Below, piece by piece: positions 42,511 through 51,535 of a stretch of DNA of 64,000 nt. Below the pieces are notes generated by a model, which made no database searches, was not told where the DNA came from, and saw only the letters and a program-made list of their open reading frames with translations. Both the position numbers and the translations under genes were made by a program. Location: assembly GCA_963771545.1 (NCBI GenBank), contig CAVYTX010000004.1:1-64000 (forward strand). The letters run 5' to 3'. Origin of the DNA: CAKZLS01 sp963771545 (GTDB taxonomy: Bacteria; Pseudomonadota; Alphaproteobacteria; Rhodospirillales; Defluviicoccaceae). Numbering within the stretch: position 1 is the first letter of the stretch; the number at the start of each line of letters is the position of its first letter.

Positions 42511-43962
42511 ATGAAGCTTCAAAACTCCGGCCTGTTTCGGCAACAGTGTTATATTGACGGCGCTTGGATCGACGCGGACACCGTCGCGACCCTCGAGGTC
42601 ACCAACCCCGCGGACGATTCGGTCTTGGGCTCGGTGCCAAACATGGGCGCAGGTGAGACCCGCCGCGCGATCGAGGCGGCCAACGCCGCGTGGCCCGACT
42701 GGCGTGAGCGCACGGCCAAGGAACGCTCGGTGATCTTGCGCCGGTGGTTCGATCTGATCATCGAGAATCAGGAGGATCTGGCGCGGCTGATGACGGCCGA
42801 GCAGGGCAAGCCGCTGACCGAATCCCGGGGCGAGGTGGTTTACGGCGCGTCGTTCGTCGAGTGGTTCGCCGAGGAGGCGAAACGCGTGTACGGCGACACC
42901 ATCCCCCCGCATCAAGCCGACAAGCGCCTCGTGGTCATCAAACAACCCGTAGGCGTGGTGGCGTCCATCACGCCATGGAACTTTCCCATCGCCATGATTA
43001 CCCGCAAGTGCGCGCCGGCGCTGGCGGTCGGCTGCCCCGTCGTGGCCAAGCCGGCCAGCGCCACGCCGTATTCGGCCCTGGCGCTCGCGGACCTGGCCGA
43101 ACGGGCGGGCTTCCCTCGCGGCGTGTTCAATGTGATCACCGGTTCGGCCCGCGACGTTGGCGGCGAACTCACCTCGAATCCGATCGTTCGAAAGCTGACG
43201 TTCACCGGTTCCACCGAGATCGGCAAGGTGCTGATGAAGCAGTGCGCCGGCACTGTGAAGAAGGTGTCACTGGAGTTGGGCGGCAACGCGCCGTTCATCG
43301 TTTTCGACGACGCCGATCTCGATGCGGCGGTCGAGGGGGCCATCGCCTCCAAATACCGCAATACGGGGCAGACGTGCGTCTGCGCGAACCGCTTTCTCGT
43401 CCAGGACGGCGTTTATGACGCGTTCGCCGCTCGCCTCTCGAAGGCGGTCGCGGCGCTGAAAGTAGCCAACGGCATGGAGGAGGGCGCGCAGCAGGGCCCG
43501 CTCATCGACATGTCGGCGGTCGAAAAGGTGGAAGAACATATCGCGGACGCGATCGCCAAGGGCGCCCGGGCGGTCGTCGGCGGACGCCGTCACGCCCTTG
43601 GCGGATCGTTCTTCGAGCCGACCGTGCTCGTGGAAGTGACGCCCGAAATGCAGGTCAGCCGGGAGGAAACGTTCGGTCCGGTGGCGCCGCTATACCGTTT
43701 CAAGACGGACGAGCAAGCGGTAGCCATGGGCAACGATACCGAATTCGGTCTGGCCGCGTACTTCTACAGCCGCGACATCGGTCGTATTTGGCGCGCGGCG
43801 GAAGCGCTGGAGTACGGCATCGTCGGCATCAACACCGGCCTCATATCCACCGAGGTGGCGCCGTTCGGCGGCGTCAAGGAATCCGGGATCGGCCGCGAGG
43901 GCTCCAAGTACGGTATCGACGACTTCCTCGAGCTAAAGTACTTGTGCATGGGCGGTATTTGA
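42511..43962 (+). CDS. gabD: Succinate-semialdehyde dehydrogenase (NADP+)
   Basis: Oxidises succinate semialdehyde to succinate. 483 residues of aldehyde dehydrogenase fold: VVASITPWNFPIAMITRK, FTGSTEIGKVL, catalytic Glu in LELGGNAPF, catalytic Cys in NTGQTCVCANRF, and C-terminal PFGGVKESGIGREGSKYG typical of GabD. GGAG precedes the ATG at good spacing. It is the first chromosomal gene right of the island. No GABA transaminase neighbour is seen, so another semialdehyde is possible. Confidence 0.92.
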   Translation: MKLQNSGLFRQQCYIDGAWIDADTVATLEVTNPADDSVLGSVPNMGAGETRRAIEAANAAWPDWRERTAKERSVILRRWFDLIIENQEDLARLMTAEQGKPLTESRGEVVYGASFVEWFAEEAKRVYGDTIPPHQADKRLVVIKQPVGVVASITPWNFPIAMITRKCAPALAVGCPVVAKPASATPYSALALADLAERAGFPRGVFNVITGSARDVGGELTSNPIVRKLTFTGSTEIGKVLMKQCAGTVKKVSLELGGNAPFIVFDDADLDAAVEGAIASKYRNTGQTCVCANRFLVQDGVYDAFAARLSKAVAALKVANGMEEGAQQGPLIDMSAVEKVEEHIADAIAKGARAVVGGRRHALGGSFFEPTVLVEVTPEMQVSREETFGPVAPLYRFKTDEQAVAMGNDTEFGLAAYFYSRDIGRIWRAAEALEYGIVGINTGLISTEVAPFGGVKESGIGREGSKYGIDDFLELKYLCMGGI

Positions 43963-44018
43963 CCGGCCGCGACGGTCCAAATCGTTCGCCGTAATTTCGA
44001 GCCGCCGGTACCGAGATC

Positions 44019-45374
44019 ATGTCCAGCTACGACTACGACCTTTTCACCGTTGGCGCCGGCTCGGGCGGCGTTCGGGCGTCCCGTGTCGCCGCGTCCCGTG
44101 GCGCCCGCGTCGCGGTCGCCGAGGAGCGCTACCTTGGCGGCACCTGTGTCAACGTCGGCTGCGTGCCGAAGAAGCTGCTGGTTTACGCCTCGCATTTTCG
44201 CGAGGACTTTCATGACGCGGCGGGTTTTGGGTGGACCGTTGGCGAGTTGCGGTTCGATTGGTCGCGGCTGATCGCCAACAAGAACGCGGAAATCCAGCGG
44301 TTGAACGGCGTTTACGAGACCCTTCTCGGCAACTCCGGTGTCGAGATCATCGACGGCCACGCCCGACTGGTAGACGCTCACACCGTGACCGTTGGCGACA
44401 AAAAGTTCACCGCGGACAATATCTTGATCGCAACGGGGGGGTGGCCGGCGGTCCCGGACGTTCCCGGCATCGAACATGTGATCACGTCCAACGAAGCGTT
44501 TTTCCTGGAAAGTCTTCCGGAGCGGATCGTCGTCGTCGGCGGCGGTTACATCGCCGTGGAGTTCGCCGGCATTTTTCATGGCCTGGGCGCTCGGGTTACT
44601 CAGCTTTACCGCGGCCCCCTGTTCCTTCGCGGATTTGACGACGATGTTCGCGAGACACTCGCCGAGGAGATGCGAAAGAAGGGCGTGGACCTCCGGTTCG
44701 ATGCGAAATTGTCCCGGATCGATAAGACGAACGGGGCGTTGACGGTGACGCTGGCCGATGGCTCGACGGTCGAAGCGGATACGGTGATGTACGCCACCGG
44801 GCGCCTGCCCAAGGTTCGGGGCCTCGGTCTCGAGGAGATCGGCGTCCGGTTCAACGACAAGGGCGCCATCGTGGTCGATAGTTATTCCCGGAGCACCGTG
44901 CCCCATATTTTCGCCGTGGGCGATTGCACCGACCGGATCAACTTGACGCCGGTCGCCATCAAGGAGGGTCAGGCGGTCGCAGAAACCCTGTACGGTGGCC
45001 GTCCTACCCGGCCCGATCACACGATCGTTCCTTCTGCGGTTTTCAGCCAGCCGCCCATCGGTTCCGTCGGCCTGACGGAAGCCGAGGCCGGCGAGGCCCG
45101 CCCCATCGATGTGTACATCTCCCGTTTCAAGCCCATGAAACACACGCTGACGGGCGGCGAGGAGCGGACGATGATGAAGATCATCGTCGACCGCGAAACG
45201 GATCGGGTGCTCGGTTGTCACATGGTGGGCATGGATGCCGCGGAAATCATCCAAGGGATCGCGATCGCGCTCAAGTGCGGGGCGACCAAGGCGCAATTCG
45301 ATTCTACCGTCGGTATTCACCCCACGGCGGCCGAGGAATTCGTCACCATGCGCGATAAGCGGCCAGATCCATGA
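44019..45374 (+). CDS. gor: Glutathione reductase
   Basis: Reduces glutathione disulfide with NADPH. 451 residues: FAD motif LFTVGAGSGGVRASR, redox-active pair C43 and C48 in GGTCVNVGCVPKK, pyridine nucleotide fold IVVVGGGYIAVEFAG, second FAD motif IFAVGDCTDRINLTPVA, and C-terminal GIHPTAAEEFVTMR. These together indicate Gor rather than other disulfide reductases. gshB occurs later in the window. Confidence 0.95.
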   Translation: MSSYDYDLFTVGAGSGGVRASRVAASRGARVAVAEERYLGGTCVNVGCVPKKLLVYASHFREDFHDAAGFGWTVGELRFDWSRLIANKNAEIQRLNGVYETLLGNSGVEIIDGHARLVDAHTVTVGDKKFTADNILIATGGWPAVPDVPGIEHVITSNEAFFLESLPERIVVVGGGYIAVEFAGIFHGLGARVTQLYRGPLFLRGFDDDVRETLAEEMRKKGVDLRFDAKLSRIDKTNGALTVTLADGSTVEADTVMYATGRLPKVRGLGLEEIGVRFNDKGAIVVDSYSRSTVPHIFAVGDCTDRINLTPVAIKEGQAVAETLYGGRPTRPDHTIVPSAVFSQPPIGSVGLTEAEAGEARPIDVYISRFKPMKHTLTGGEERTMMKIIVDRETDRVLGCHMVGMDAAEIIQGIAIALKCGATKAQFDSTVGIHPTAAEEFVTMRDKRPDP

Positions 45375-45499
45375 CAGATTCAAGGGACGACGCTGCCGGA
45401 AGAACGGCCCGAGACGTCTGGTTGTGGGAGCTTTGATTGAAAATTAGGACGTACGGGCGTATAGCCTGCAATCACACCCACTACATAGAGACATATTGA

Positions 45500-46888
45500 A
45501 TGAGCAATCCTTGGAGCTTGACGAGCTGGCGCGGCAAACCGATCCGCCAGGTTCCCGAATACCCGGATCCCGAAAAGCTGACAGCCGTCGAGAAGGACCT
45601 TCGGCGCTATCCGCCGTTGGTGTTCGCGGGCGAGGCCCGTCGTCTCAAGAAGGAATTGGCCGACGTCGCGGAAGGGCAGGCGTTTTTGCTGCAGGGCGGA
45701 GACTGCGCGGAAAGTTTCGCCGAATTTCACCCGGATAACATCCGCGACATGTTCCGCGTCCTGCTTCAGATGGCGGTCGTGCTTACGTTCGGCGCGACGG
45801 TGCCGGTCGTGAAGGTGGGACGTTTCGCGGGTCAGTTCGCGAAGCCGCGTTCGGCCGATACCGAGACCGTGGACGGCGTGACCTTGCCCAGCTACCGCGG
45901 CGATATGATCAACGGAATGGAGTTTACCGCCGAGGCGAGGATCCCCGATCCGAGCCGGATGATCCAAGCTTACAATCAGTCGGCGGCGACATTGAACCTG
46001 CTTCGCGCCTTTGCTCAGGGCGGGTACGCCGACCTGAACCAAGTCAACCGCTGGACTCTCGGTTTTGTCGCCGATAGCCCTCAGGGACATCGGTATCAGG
46101 ATCTCGCGGACCAATTGACCGAGTTGTTGGCTTTCATGGCCGCTTGTGGCGTGACGTCGGACTCGATTCCGCAGCTTCGCTATACAAACTTGTACACCTC
46201 TCACGAAGCCTTGCTGCTTCCGTTCGAGGAGGCGATGACCCGCGTCGATTCCACGAGCGGCGATCTTTACGATACCTCGGCGCACCTATTGTGGATTGGC
46301 GAACGCACGCGGCAACTGGACGGAGCGCATGTGGAATTCCTTCGCGGCGTCGCGAATCCGCTCGGCCTAAAGGTCGGTCCGACCGTGGAGCCCGATGAGC
46401 TCCTGAGGCTTATCGATATTCTCAGTCCCGCCAACGACCCGGGACGGCTGACATTGATCGTCAGGATGGGGCCGGAAAAGATCCGGTCCGTGCTGCCTCG
46501 TCTGATCAACGCCGTCAGAAGCAATGGACGCAACGTGATTTGGGTATCGGATCCCATGCATTCCAATACGGTCGAGAGCGCCAGCGGATACAAGACCCGT
46601 CACTTCGATCGAATCCTCGAGGAAGTACGAGCGTTTTTCGACATCCACGAGGAACAAGGCACATACCCCGGGGGCGTTCATTTCGAAATGACCGGCCAGG
46701 ACGTCACCGAGTGCGTGGGCGGCGCTCAGGCGATCACCGAAGCCAGGCTCAGTGATCGTTACGATACCCACTGCGATCCCAGGCTAAACGCCAGCCAAGC
46801 CCTGGAACTCGCGTTCCTGCTTGCCGAAATCCTGAAGGAGGGCCGTACCCGTGACCGCAACCGCCGCCGGGCCGTCGCCTCGTCCTAA
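45500..46888 (+). CDS. aroG: Class II 3-deoxy-7-phosphoheptulonate synthase
   Basis: First step of the shikimate pathway, from phosphoenolpyruvate and erythrose-4-phosphate. 462 residues of the plant/mycobacterial-type class II enzyme: WSLTSWRGKPIRQVPEYPD start, LLQGGDCAESF with a metal-ligand Cys, VGRFAGQFAKPRS, LWIGERTRQLDGAHVEF, KVGPTVEPDELL, WVSDPMHSNT. Its last 38 nt overlap the pncB start, so the two may be co-translated. Confidence 0.95.
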   Translation: MSNPWSLTSWRGKPIRQVPEYPDPEKLTAVEKDLRRYPPLVFAGEARRLKKELADVAEGQAFLLQGGDCAESFAEFHPDNIRDMFRVLLQMAVVLTFGATVPVVKVGRFAGQFAKPRSADTETVDGVTLPSYRGDMINGMEFTAEARIPDPSRMIQAYNQSAATLNLLRAFAQGGYADLNQVNRWTLGFVADSPQGHRYQDLADQLTELLAFMAACGVTSDSIPQLRYTNLYTSHEALLLPFEEAMTRVDSTSGDLYDTSAHLLWIGERTRQLDGAHVEFLRGVANPLGLKVGPTVEPDELLRLIDILSPANDPGRLTLIVRMGPEKIRSVLPRLINAVRSNGRNVIWVSDPMHSNTVESASGYKTRHFDRILEEVRAFFDIHEEQGTYPGGVHFEMTGQDVTECVGGAQAITEARLSDRYDTHCDPRLNASQALELAFLLAEILKEGRTRDRNRRRAVASS

Positions 46889-48071
46889 CCCCGTCGAATC
46901 GTCGGGATCCGAGGTGTGCCCGTCCATGGCTATAGGGCCGGAACCGGCCGACGTCGGACGGTGGACGGACCGTTATTTCGTCAGGACCAAGGAGGCCATC
47001 GCGCGCTTCGGCGACAAGACGGTCTGTTACGCGGTTTTCATGCGGCGGCCGGTGATTTTTACGCCGCGGTTGATGGTGCAGTGGTTGGAAACCGTGAGCG
47101 CGGCGCGTGACATTCAGTTCCAGATCGACCTCAACTACAAGGAGGGCGATTGGGTAGGCGCCGGTGAACCCTTGCTCTATCTCACGGGCTCGTTTTATCA
47201 CCTGGTCGACCTGGAGACGATCTATCTCCAGAAGTTGGGCGCCGCGTGCGTGGCGGCGTACAACGCCTTCACCATGTGCATGGACCTTCCCCAAGTCGCG
47301 TTTATGGCGATGGATGCGCGGCATTGCGCCGGGATCGAAATGGAAGAGCTAATGGCGTACGCGGCCTCTGTGGGCTCGACCGCCGCCAAGGATCAATCCG
47401 GAGCCAAGGGGTTCGTCGGCAACGCCAATGACGCCACCGCGCACTATTTCGGTTGCGAGAGGGGCCTCGGCACCATGCCCCATGCGCTGATCGGGTATGC
47501 CGGATCGACGGTGCGCGCCGCCGAAATGTTCGTCGAGACCTTTCCGGACGACAATATGACCGTGCTGGTTGACTACTTCGGGCAGGAGGTGACGGACGCG
47601 CTCGCCGTCTGCCGCCGGTTCCCGGAAATGGCCGCCCAGGGACGTCTCGGCGTACGGCTGGATACCCATGGCGGCCGGTTCGTCGAGGGACTCGACCCCC
47701 AGGAGTCTTACGCCGTGCTCGAACGCTATACGCCGATCGCGGTCAGGCGTTACCGCAACGACACCGAACTGCGATATCTCACCGGCACGGGGGTGTCCGC
47801 GGCGGCGATCTTCCACATGCGCGAGCAATTGGACTCGGCCGGCTTCGACAAAGTGAAAATTGTCGCAACATCCGGGTTCAACGTGGACAAGTGCAGGGTC
47901 ATGGGCGATGTGGGCGCGCCCATCGACGTGATCGGCACGGGCTCCTTCCTCCCCGATAGCTGGCGTGAAACCTATGCCACCGCCGACATCGTGGAATATG
48001 ACGGGGTTGCTTCGGTTAAGATCGGCCGTGAATTCCTGATCAAAAAGAGATCGGAGAAGACCGCCCCGTGA
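46851..48071 (+). CDS. pncB: Nicotinate phosphoribosyltransferase
   Basis: Makes nicotinate mononucleotide from nicotinate and PRPP. 406 residues: DRYFVRTKEAIARFGDKTVCYAVF at the N-terminus, ARHCAGIEMEELMAYAA, GTMPHALIG with the phosphorylated-His region, VRLDTHGGRF, and VATSGFNVDKCRVMGDVGAPIDVIGTGSFLP as the phosphoribosyl-binding end. The GTG start at 46851 has a strong GGAGGG site, overlapping aroG; ATG 46926 is the alternative. It forms a NAD salvage pair with nadE, 43 nt downstream. Confidence 0.93.
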   Translation: MTATAAGPSPRPNPVESSGSEVCPSMAIGPEPADVGRWTDRYFVRTKEAIARFGDKTVCYAVFMRRPVIFTPRLMVQWLETVSAARDIQFQIDLNYKEGDWVGAGEPLLYLTGSFYHLVDLETIYLQKLGAACVAAYNAFTMCMDLPQVAFMAMDARHCAGIEMEELMAYAASVGSTAAKDQSGAKGFVGNANDATAHYFGCERGLGTMPHALIGYAGSTVRAAEMFVETFPDDNMTVLVDYFGQEVTDALAVCRRFPEMAAQGRLGVRLDTHGGRFVEGLDPQESYAVLERYTPIAVRRYRNDTELRYLTGTGVSAAAIFHMREQLDSAGFDKVKIVATSGFNVDKCRVMGDVGAPIDVIGTGSFLPDSWRETYATADIVEYDGVASVKIGREFLIKKRSEKTAP

Positions 48072-48114
48072 CAGGGACCCGCGTCCGCTTGAGTTCCAGG
48101 AACATCCGCGCGCG

Positions 48115-49776
48115 ATGACAGACTCCTTGGTCCTGGCGATTGCCCAGATCAATCCGACCGTCGGCGATGTCGCCGGCAATGTCGAGCGTATTCGCGCCGC
48201 CCGCGCCGAAATCCCCGACGCCGACTTGGTGGTTTGCGGCGAGTTGGCGGTCGCCGGATATCCGCCCGAGGACCTGGTGCTCAAGCGTTCGTTTCAGGAG
48301 CATATCGAAAGCGCCGTCTCGACCCTGACGAAGGATACCGCCAACGGCGGGCCGGCTTTGCTTGTCGGTGCTCCTTGGCGCCGGGATGGCGCGCTCTACA
48401 ACGCCGCGATTCTTTTGGACGGAGGCGACATTGCCGAGATCCGGTTGAAGCATGCTCTGCCCAATTACGGCGTGTTCGACGAGAAACGGGTGTTCGCGAG
48501 CGGTCCCCTTCCCGACCCGGTCCCTTTTCGAGGCGCGCGGCTGGGCGTCATGGTCTGCGAGGACATGTGGAACCCCGGCGTCACCCGGCATCTGCATCGT
48601 CGGGATGCCGATATCCTCATTGTCTTGAATGGCTCGCCGTTCGAGATCGACAAGCCCGATGTCCGTTACCGACGCGCCGCCGACAGGGTCGCGGAGACCG
48701 GCCTACCGCTCGTCTACGTCAACCTGGTGGGCGGCCAGGACGAGTTGGTGTTCGACGGCGCGTCGTTCGCGCTCGATGGCCAGGGCGAGCTCTGTCACCG
48801 GGCGCCCGCGTGGCGGACCTCGGTGACGGCAACCGGTTGGCGGTCGACCAGCCGGGGATTGGTCTGTGAAAGCACGGATCCGCGTGTCGAACCCAAGTCG
48901 GCGGGGCTCGAAGCGATCTATCACGCCATGACCCTCGGATTGCGGGATTATGTGGAAAAGAACCGGTTCCCGGGCGTCGTGATCGGTCTTTCCGGAGGCA
49001 TAGACAGCGCATTGACAGCGGCGGTGGCGGTGGACGCCCTCGGCACCGAACGCGTCCGTTGCGTGATGATGCCCTCGCCCTATACCTCCCGGGAGAGTCT
49101 GGAAGACGCCACCGAAGTCGCGCGGTTGTTGGGCGTGACGCTGGACTCGGTCGCCATCGAGCCGGCGATGGAAGCGTTCTCGGACATGATGCGCGGTGTT
49201 TTCGCCGGGCGGCCGGCCGACGTCACCGAGGAGAATATTCAGGCGCGGGCGCGCGGCATGGTGTTGATGGCGATCAGCAACAAGCTCGGCCACATGGTGC
49301 TCACCACCGGCAACAAATCCGAGATGTCGGTCGGATACGCGACGTTGTACGGGGACATGTGCGGCGGTTTCTCGGTGCTGAAGGATGTCTACAAGACCAC
49401 CGTTTTCAGCCTCGCCCATTGGCGCAACCAGGTTCTCCCGTCGGGTTGTCTGGGGCCCGCCGGACGGGTCGTTCCCGAACGCGTGATCGCCAAGCCGCCG
49501 AGCGCCGAGCTGAGACCGAACCAAACGGACCAGGACAGCTTGCCGCCCTATGAGGAACTGGACGCGATCCTCAAGGCGCTGATCGAGGACGAACGGTCGG
49601 TCAGGGAGATCGTCGCAAGCGGCTTTGACGCCGGCACCGTCCGCCGGGTATGGCGTCTGATCGACCGCGCCGAGTACAAACGCCGGCAGGCGCCGCCCGG
49701 GGTCAAGATCACCCAGCGGGCGTTTGGCCGGGATCGCCGGTACCCCATCACCAATGGCTTTACCAATCTCGCGTAA
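48115..49776 (+). CDS. nadE: Glutamine-dependent NAD+ synthetase
   Basis: Amidates nicotinate adenine dinucleotide to NAD+. 553 residues: an N-terminal nitrilase-type glutaminase domain (E in VVCGELAVAGYPPEDL, K in LKHALPNYGVFDE, nucleophile C in VMVCEDMWNP) and a C-terminal synthetase with PP-loop VIGLSGGIDSALTA, GNKSEMSVGYATLYGDM and FSLAHWRNQ. With pncB it completes the nicotinate-to-NAD route except for nadD. NAD supply is notable beside TIR genes but the linkage is chromosomal chance. Confidence 0.96.
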   Translation: MTDSLVLAIAQINPTVGDVAGNVERIRAARAEIPDADLVVCGELAVAGYPPEDLVLKRSFQEHIESAVSTLTKDTANGGPALLVGAPWRRDGALYNAAILLDGGDIAEIRLKHALPNYGVFDEKRVFASGPLPDPVPFRGARLGVMVCEDMWNPGVTRHLHRRDADILIVLNGSPFEIDKPDVRYRRAADRVAETGLPLVYVNLVGGQDELVFDGASFALDGQGELCHRAPAWRTSVTATGWRSTSRGLVCESTDPRVEPKSAGLEAIYHAMTLGLRDYVEKNRFPGVVIGLSGGIDSALTAAVAVDALGTERVRCVMMPSPYTSRESLEDATEVARLLGVTLDSVAIEPAMEAFSDMMRGVFAGRPADVTEENIQARARGMVLMAISNKLGHMVLTTGNKSEMSVGYATLYGDMCGGFSVLKDVYKTTVFSLAHWRNQVLPSGCLGPAGRVVPERVIAKPPSAELRPNQTDQDSLPPYEELDAILKALIEDERSVREIVASGFDAGTVRRVWRLIDRAEYKRRQAPPGVKITQRAFGRDRRYPITNGFTNLA

Positions 49777-49784
49777 CTGAGGTC

Positions 49785-51179
49785 ATGACCCTGCATCTGT
49801 ACAACACCCTTGGGCGCGAAAAGCAGATTTTCGAGCCCATCGATCCAGCAAGCGTCCGCATGTATGTCTGTGGACCGACGGTCTACGATTACGCCCATAT
49901 CGGCAACGCGCGGCCGGCGGTGATCTTCGACGTCCTATACCGGTTGCTGCGGCGCCAATTCGGGGCCGGGCAAGTCACCTACGTTCGCAATATCACCGAT
50001 GTGGACGACAAGATCATCACCGCTCATCGGGAAACCGGCGAACCCATCGAGTCCATCACCAAGCGGACGTATCGGGCCTACCGGGACGACATGCACGCGC
50101 TGGGATGTCTGGATCCGAACGTGGAACCGCGGGCTACCCAGCACATCGGCGACATGATCGCGATGATCGGCGCTTTGATCGATCGCGGCCACGCCTACGC
50201 GGCGGATGGGCACGTGCTGTTCGACGTGCCGTCGATGCCCGCCTATGGCGCGTTATCCCAGCGCAAGCCGGAAGACATGATCGCCGGCGCGCGCGTCGAG
50301 GTGGCGCCGTACAAGCGCAGCCCCCAGGACTTCGTGTTGTGGAAGCCGTCGGCCGGGGAGGAGCCCGGCTGGGACAGTCCGTGGGGCCGGGGACGCCCGG
50401 GTTGGCACATCGAGTGCTCGGCCATGAGCGGGCGGTATCTGGGCGAGACCTTCGATATCCACGGCGGCGGCCAGGACCTTGTTTTCCCCCATCACGAGAA
50501 CGAGATTGCCCAGAGCACCTGCGCCCATGGCAACCGGCCGTTCGTGCGCAATTGGATGCACAATGGCTACCTCATGACCGAGGGCGAGAAGATGGCGAAA
50601 AGCCTCGGCAACTTCTACACGGTCCACGATCTGCTGAAGGAATTCCCGGGCGAGGCGATCCGGCTGGTGCTGCTGCAGACCCACTACCGCCAGCCCATCG
50701 ATTTCACCAAGGACGGCGTCGCGCAGGCGCGCCAAACCCTGGATCGCATTTACGGAGCCTTGAGGGCGGCCGTCACGGATATGGAGGGAATGTACGGAGA
50801 CGGACACCCGCCCGGCGGCGTTATCGACGCGCTTTCCGACGACCTGAACACACCGTCCGCCCTCGCTCATGTCTTCGAATTGGTGGCGGCCATGAACAAA
50901 ACCGGCAGCTTTCGAGAGAAGCAAACGCTCAAGAGCCAATTGCTGGCGGCCGGCAATCTTCTCGGCCTCGTCCAGCAGGATCCGGAAGCCTGGTTCCGCT
51001 GGCAACCCGCCGATGCCGAGACCGTCGCCGAGGACGAGATCGAGTCGCTAATCGCCCGGCGCGTGGCCGCCCGCAAGAGCCGCGACTTCGCCGCCGCCGA
51101 CGCCATCCGCGACGGCCTGGCCGCAAGGGGCATCGTTCTCGAGGATAGCCCCGACGGAACCCTCTGGCGGCGCGCGTAA
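49785..51179 (+). CDS. cysS: Cysteinyl-tRNA synthetase
   Basis: 464 residues, class I. Zn/Cys site C29 in MYVCGPTVYDYAHIGNARP, HIGN (38-41), second zinc Cys in WHIECSAMSG, KMSKS-type EGEKMAKSLGNF. The start at 49785 is only 8 nt past nadE, with GAGG adjacent; the frame is open to 49650 upstream but homology begins at MTLHLYNTLG. Confidence 0.97.
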   Translation: MTLHLYNTLGREKQIFEPIDPASVRMYVCGPTVYDYAHIGNARPAVIFDVLYRLLRRQFGAGQVTYVRNITDVDDKIITAHRETGEPIESITKRTYRAYRDDMHALGCLDPNVEPRATQHIGDMIAMIGALIDRGHAYAADGHVLFDVPSMPAYGALSQRKPEDMIAGARVEVAPYKRSPQDFVLWKPSAGEEPGWDSPWGRGRPGWHIECSAMSGRYLGETFDIHGGGQDLVFPHHENEIAQSTCAHGNRPFVRNWMHNGYLMTEGEKMAKSLGNFYTVHDLLKEFPGEAIRLVLLQTHYRQPIDFTKDGVAQARQTLDRIYGALRAAVTDMEGMYGDGHPPGGVIDALSDDLNTPSALAHVFELVAAMNKTGSFREKQTLKSQLLAAGNLLGLVQQDPEAWFRWQPADAETVAEDEIESLIARRVAARKSRDFAAADAIRDGLAARGIVLEDSPDGTLWRRA

Positions 51180-51190
51180 AAAGGCACAGT

Positions 51191-51535
51191 CTACAACGTT
51201 CCGCCGTTCCAACCCCACAGGTTCCGGGGAACATCGGCGAAATTGATGTAGACGCGGTCTTGCGGAACGCCGATCGCTTGCTCGATCAATTCGCAAAGCG
51301 TGTTCGAAAGCGCCTCGGTCTTGCCGTCCGGCAATCCGATGCTTCTGAGTTCCAGGAACGCCGCCGGGTCCGGCGTCCCCGCCATGAGCATGGGAACATC
51401 CGACCGAACCGTGACCATGACATAGCGTTCCGGTTTGCCGAGCCCGCCGGCGATCGCTTGCGATGCCTGGGCAACGAGAGCCTGGGAGCCCGAGGCGTCC
51501 AAACGGATGTTGGTTTCAATCCTCAGCAACGGCAT
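51191..51535 (-). CDS. MIF/phenylpyruvate tautomerase-family protein
   Basis: 114 residues. Pro directly after Met (MPLLRIETN) gives the catalytic N-terminal proline once Met is removed; KPERYVMVTVRSDVPMLMAG and QDRVYINFADVPRNLWGWNG match the MIF trimer fold. It overlaps the upstream acyl-CoA ligase gene by 20 nt, so the two are translated together, which suggests a shared small aromatic or dicarbonyl pathway. Convergent with cysS. Confidence 0.88.
   Translation of the reverse strand: MPLLRIETNIRLDASGSQALVAQASQAIAGGLGKPERYVMVTVRSDVPMLMAGTPDPAAFLELRSIGLPDGKTEALSNTLCELIEQAIGVPQDRVYINFADVPRNLWGWNGGTL

Noticed and set aside
42172..42945. Minus-strand 257-residue frame over attR and the gabD start
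   Set aside because: It reads through the tRNA-derived repeat, the tandem units and the gabD N-terminus; the RQDSNLRPQD-type string is a known artefact of translating tRNA flanks.
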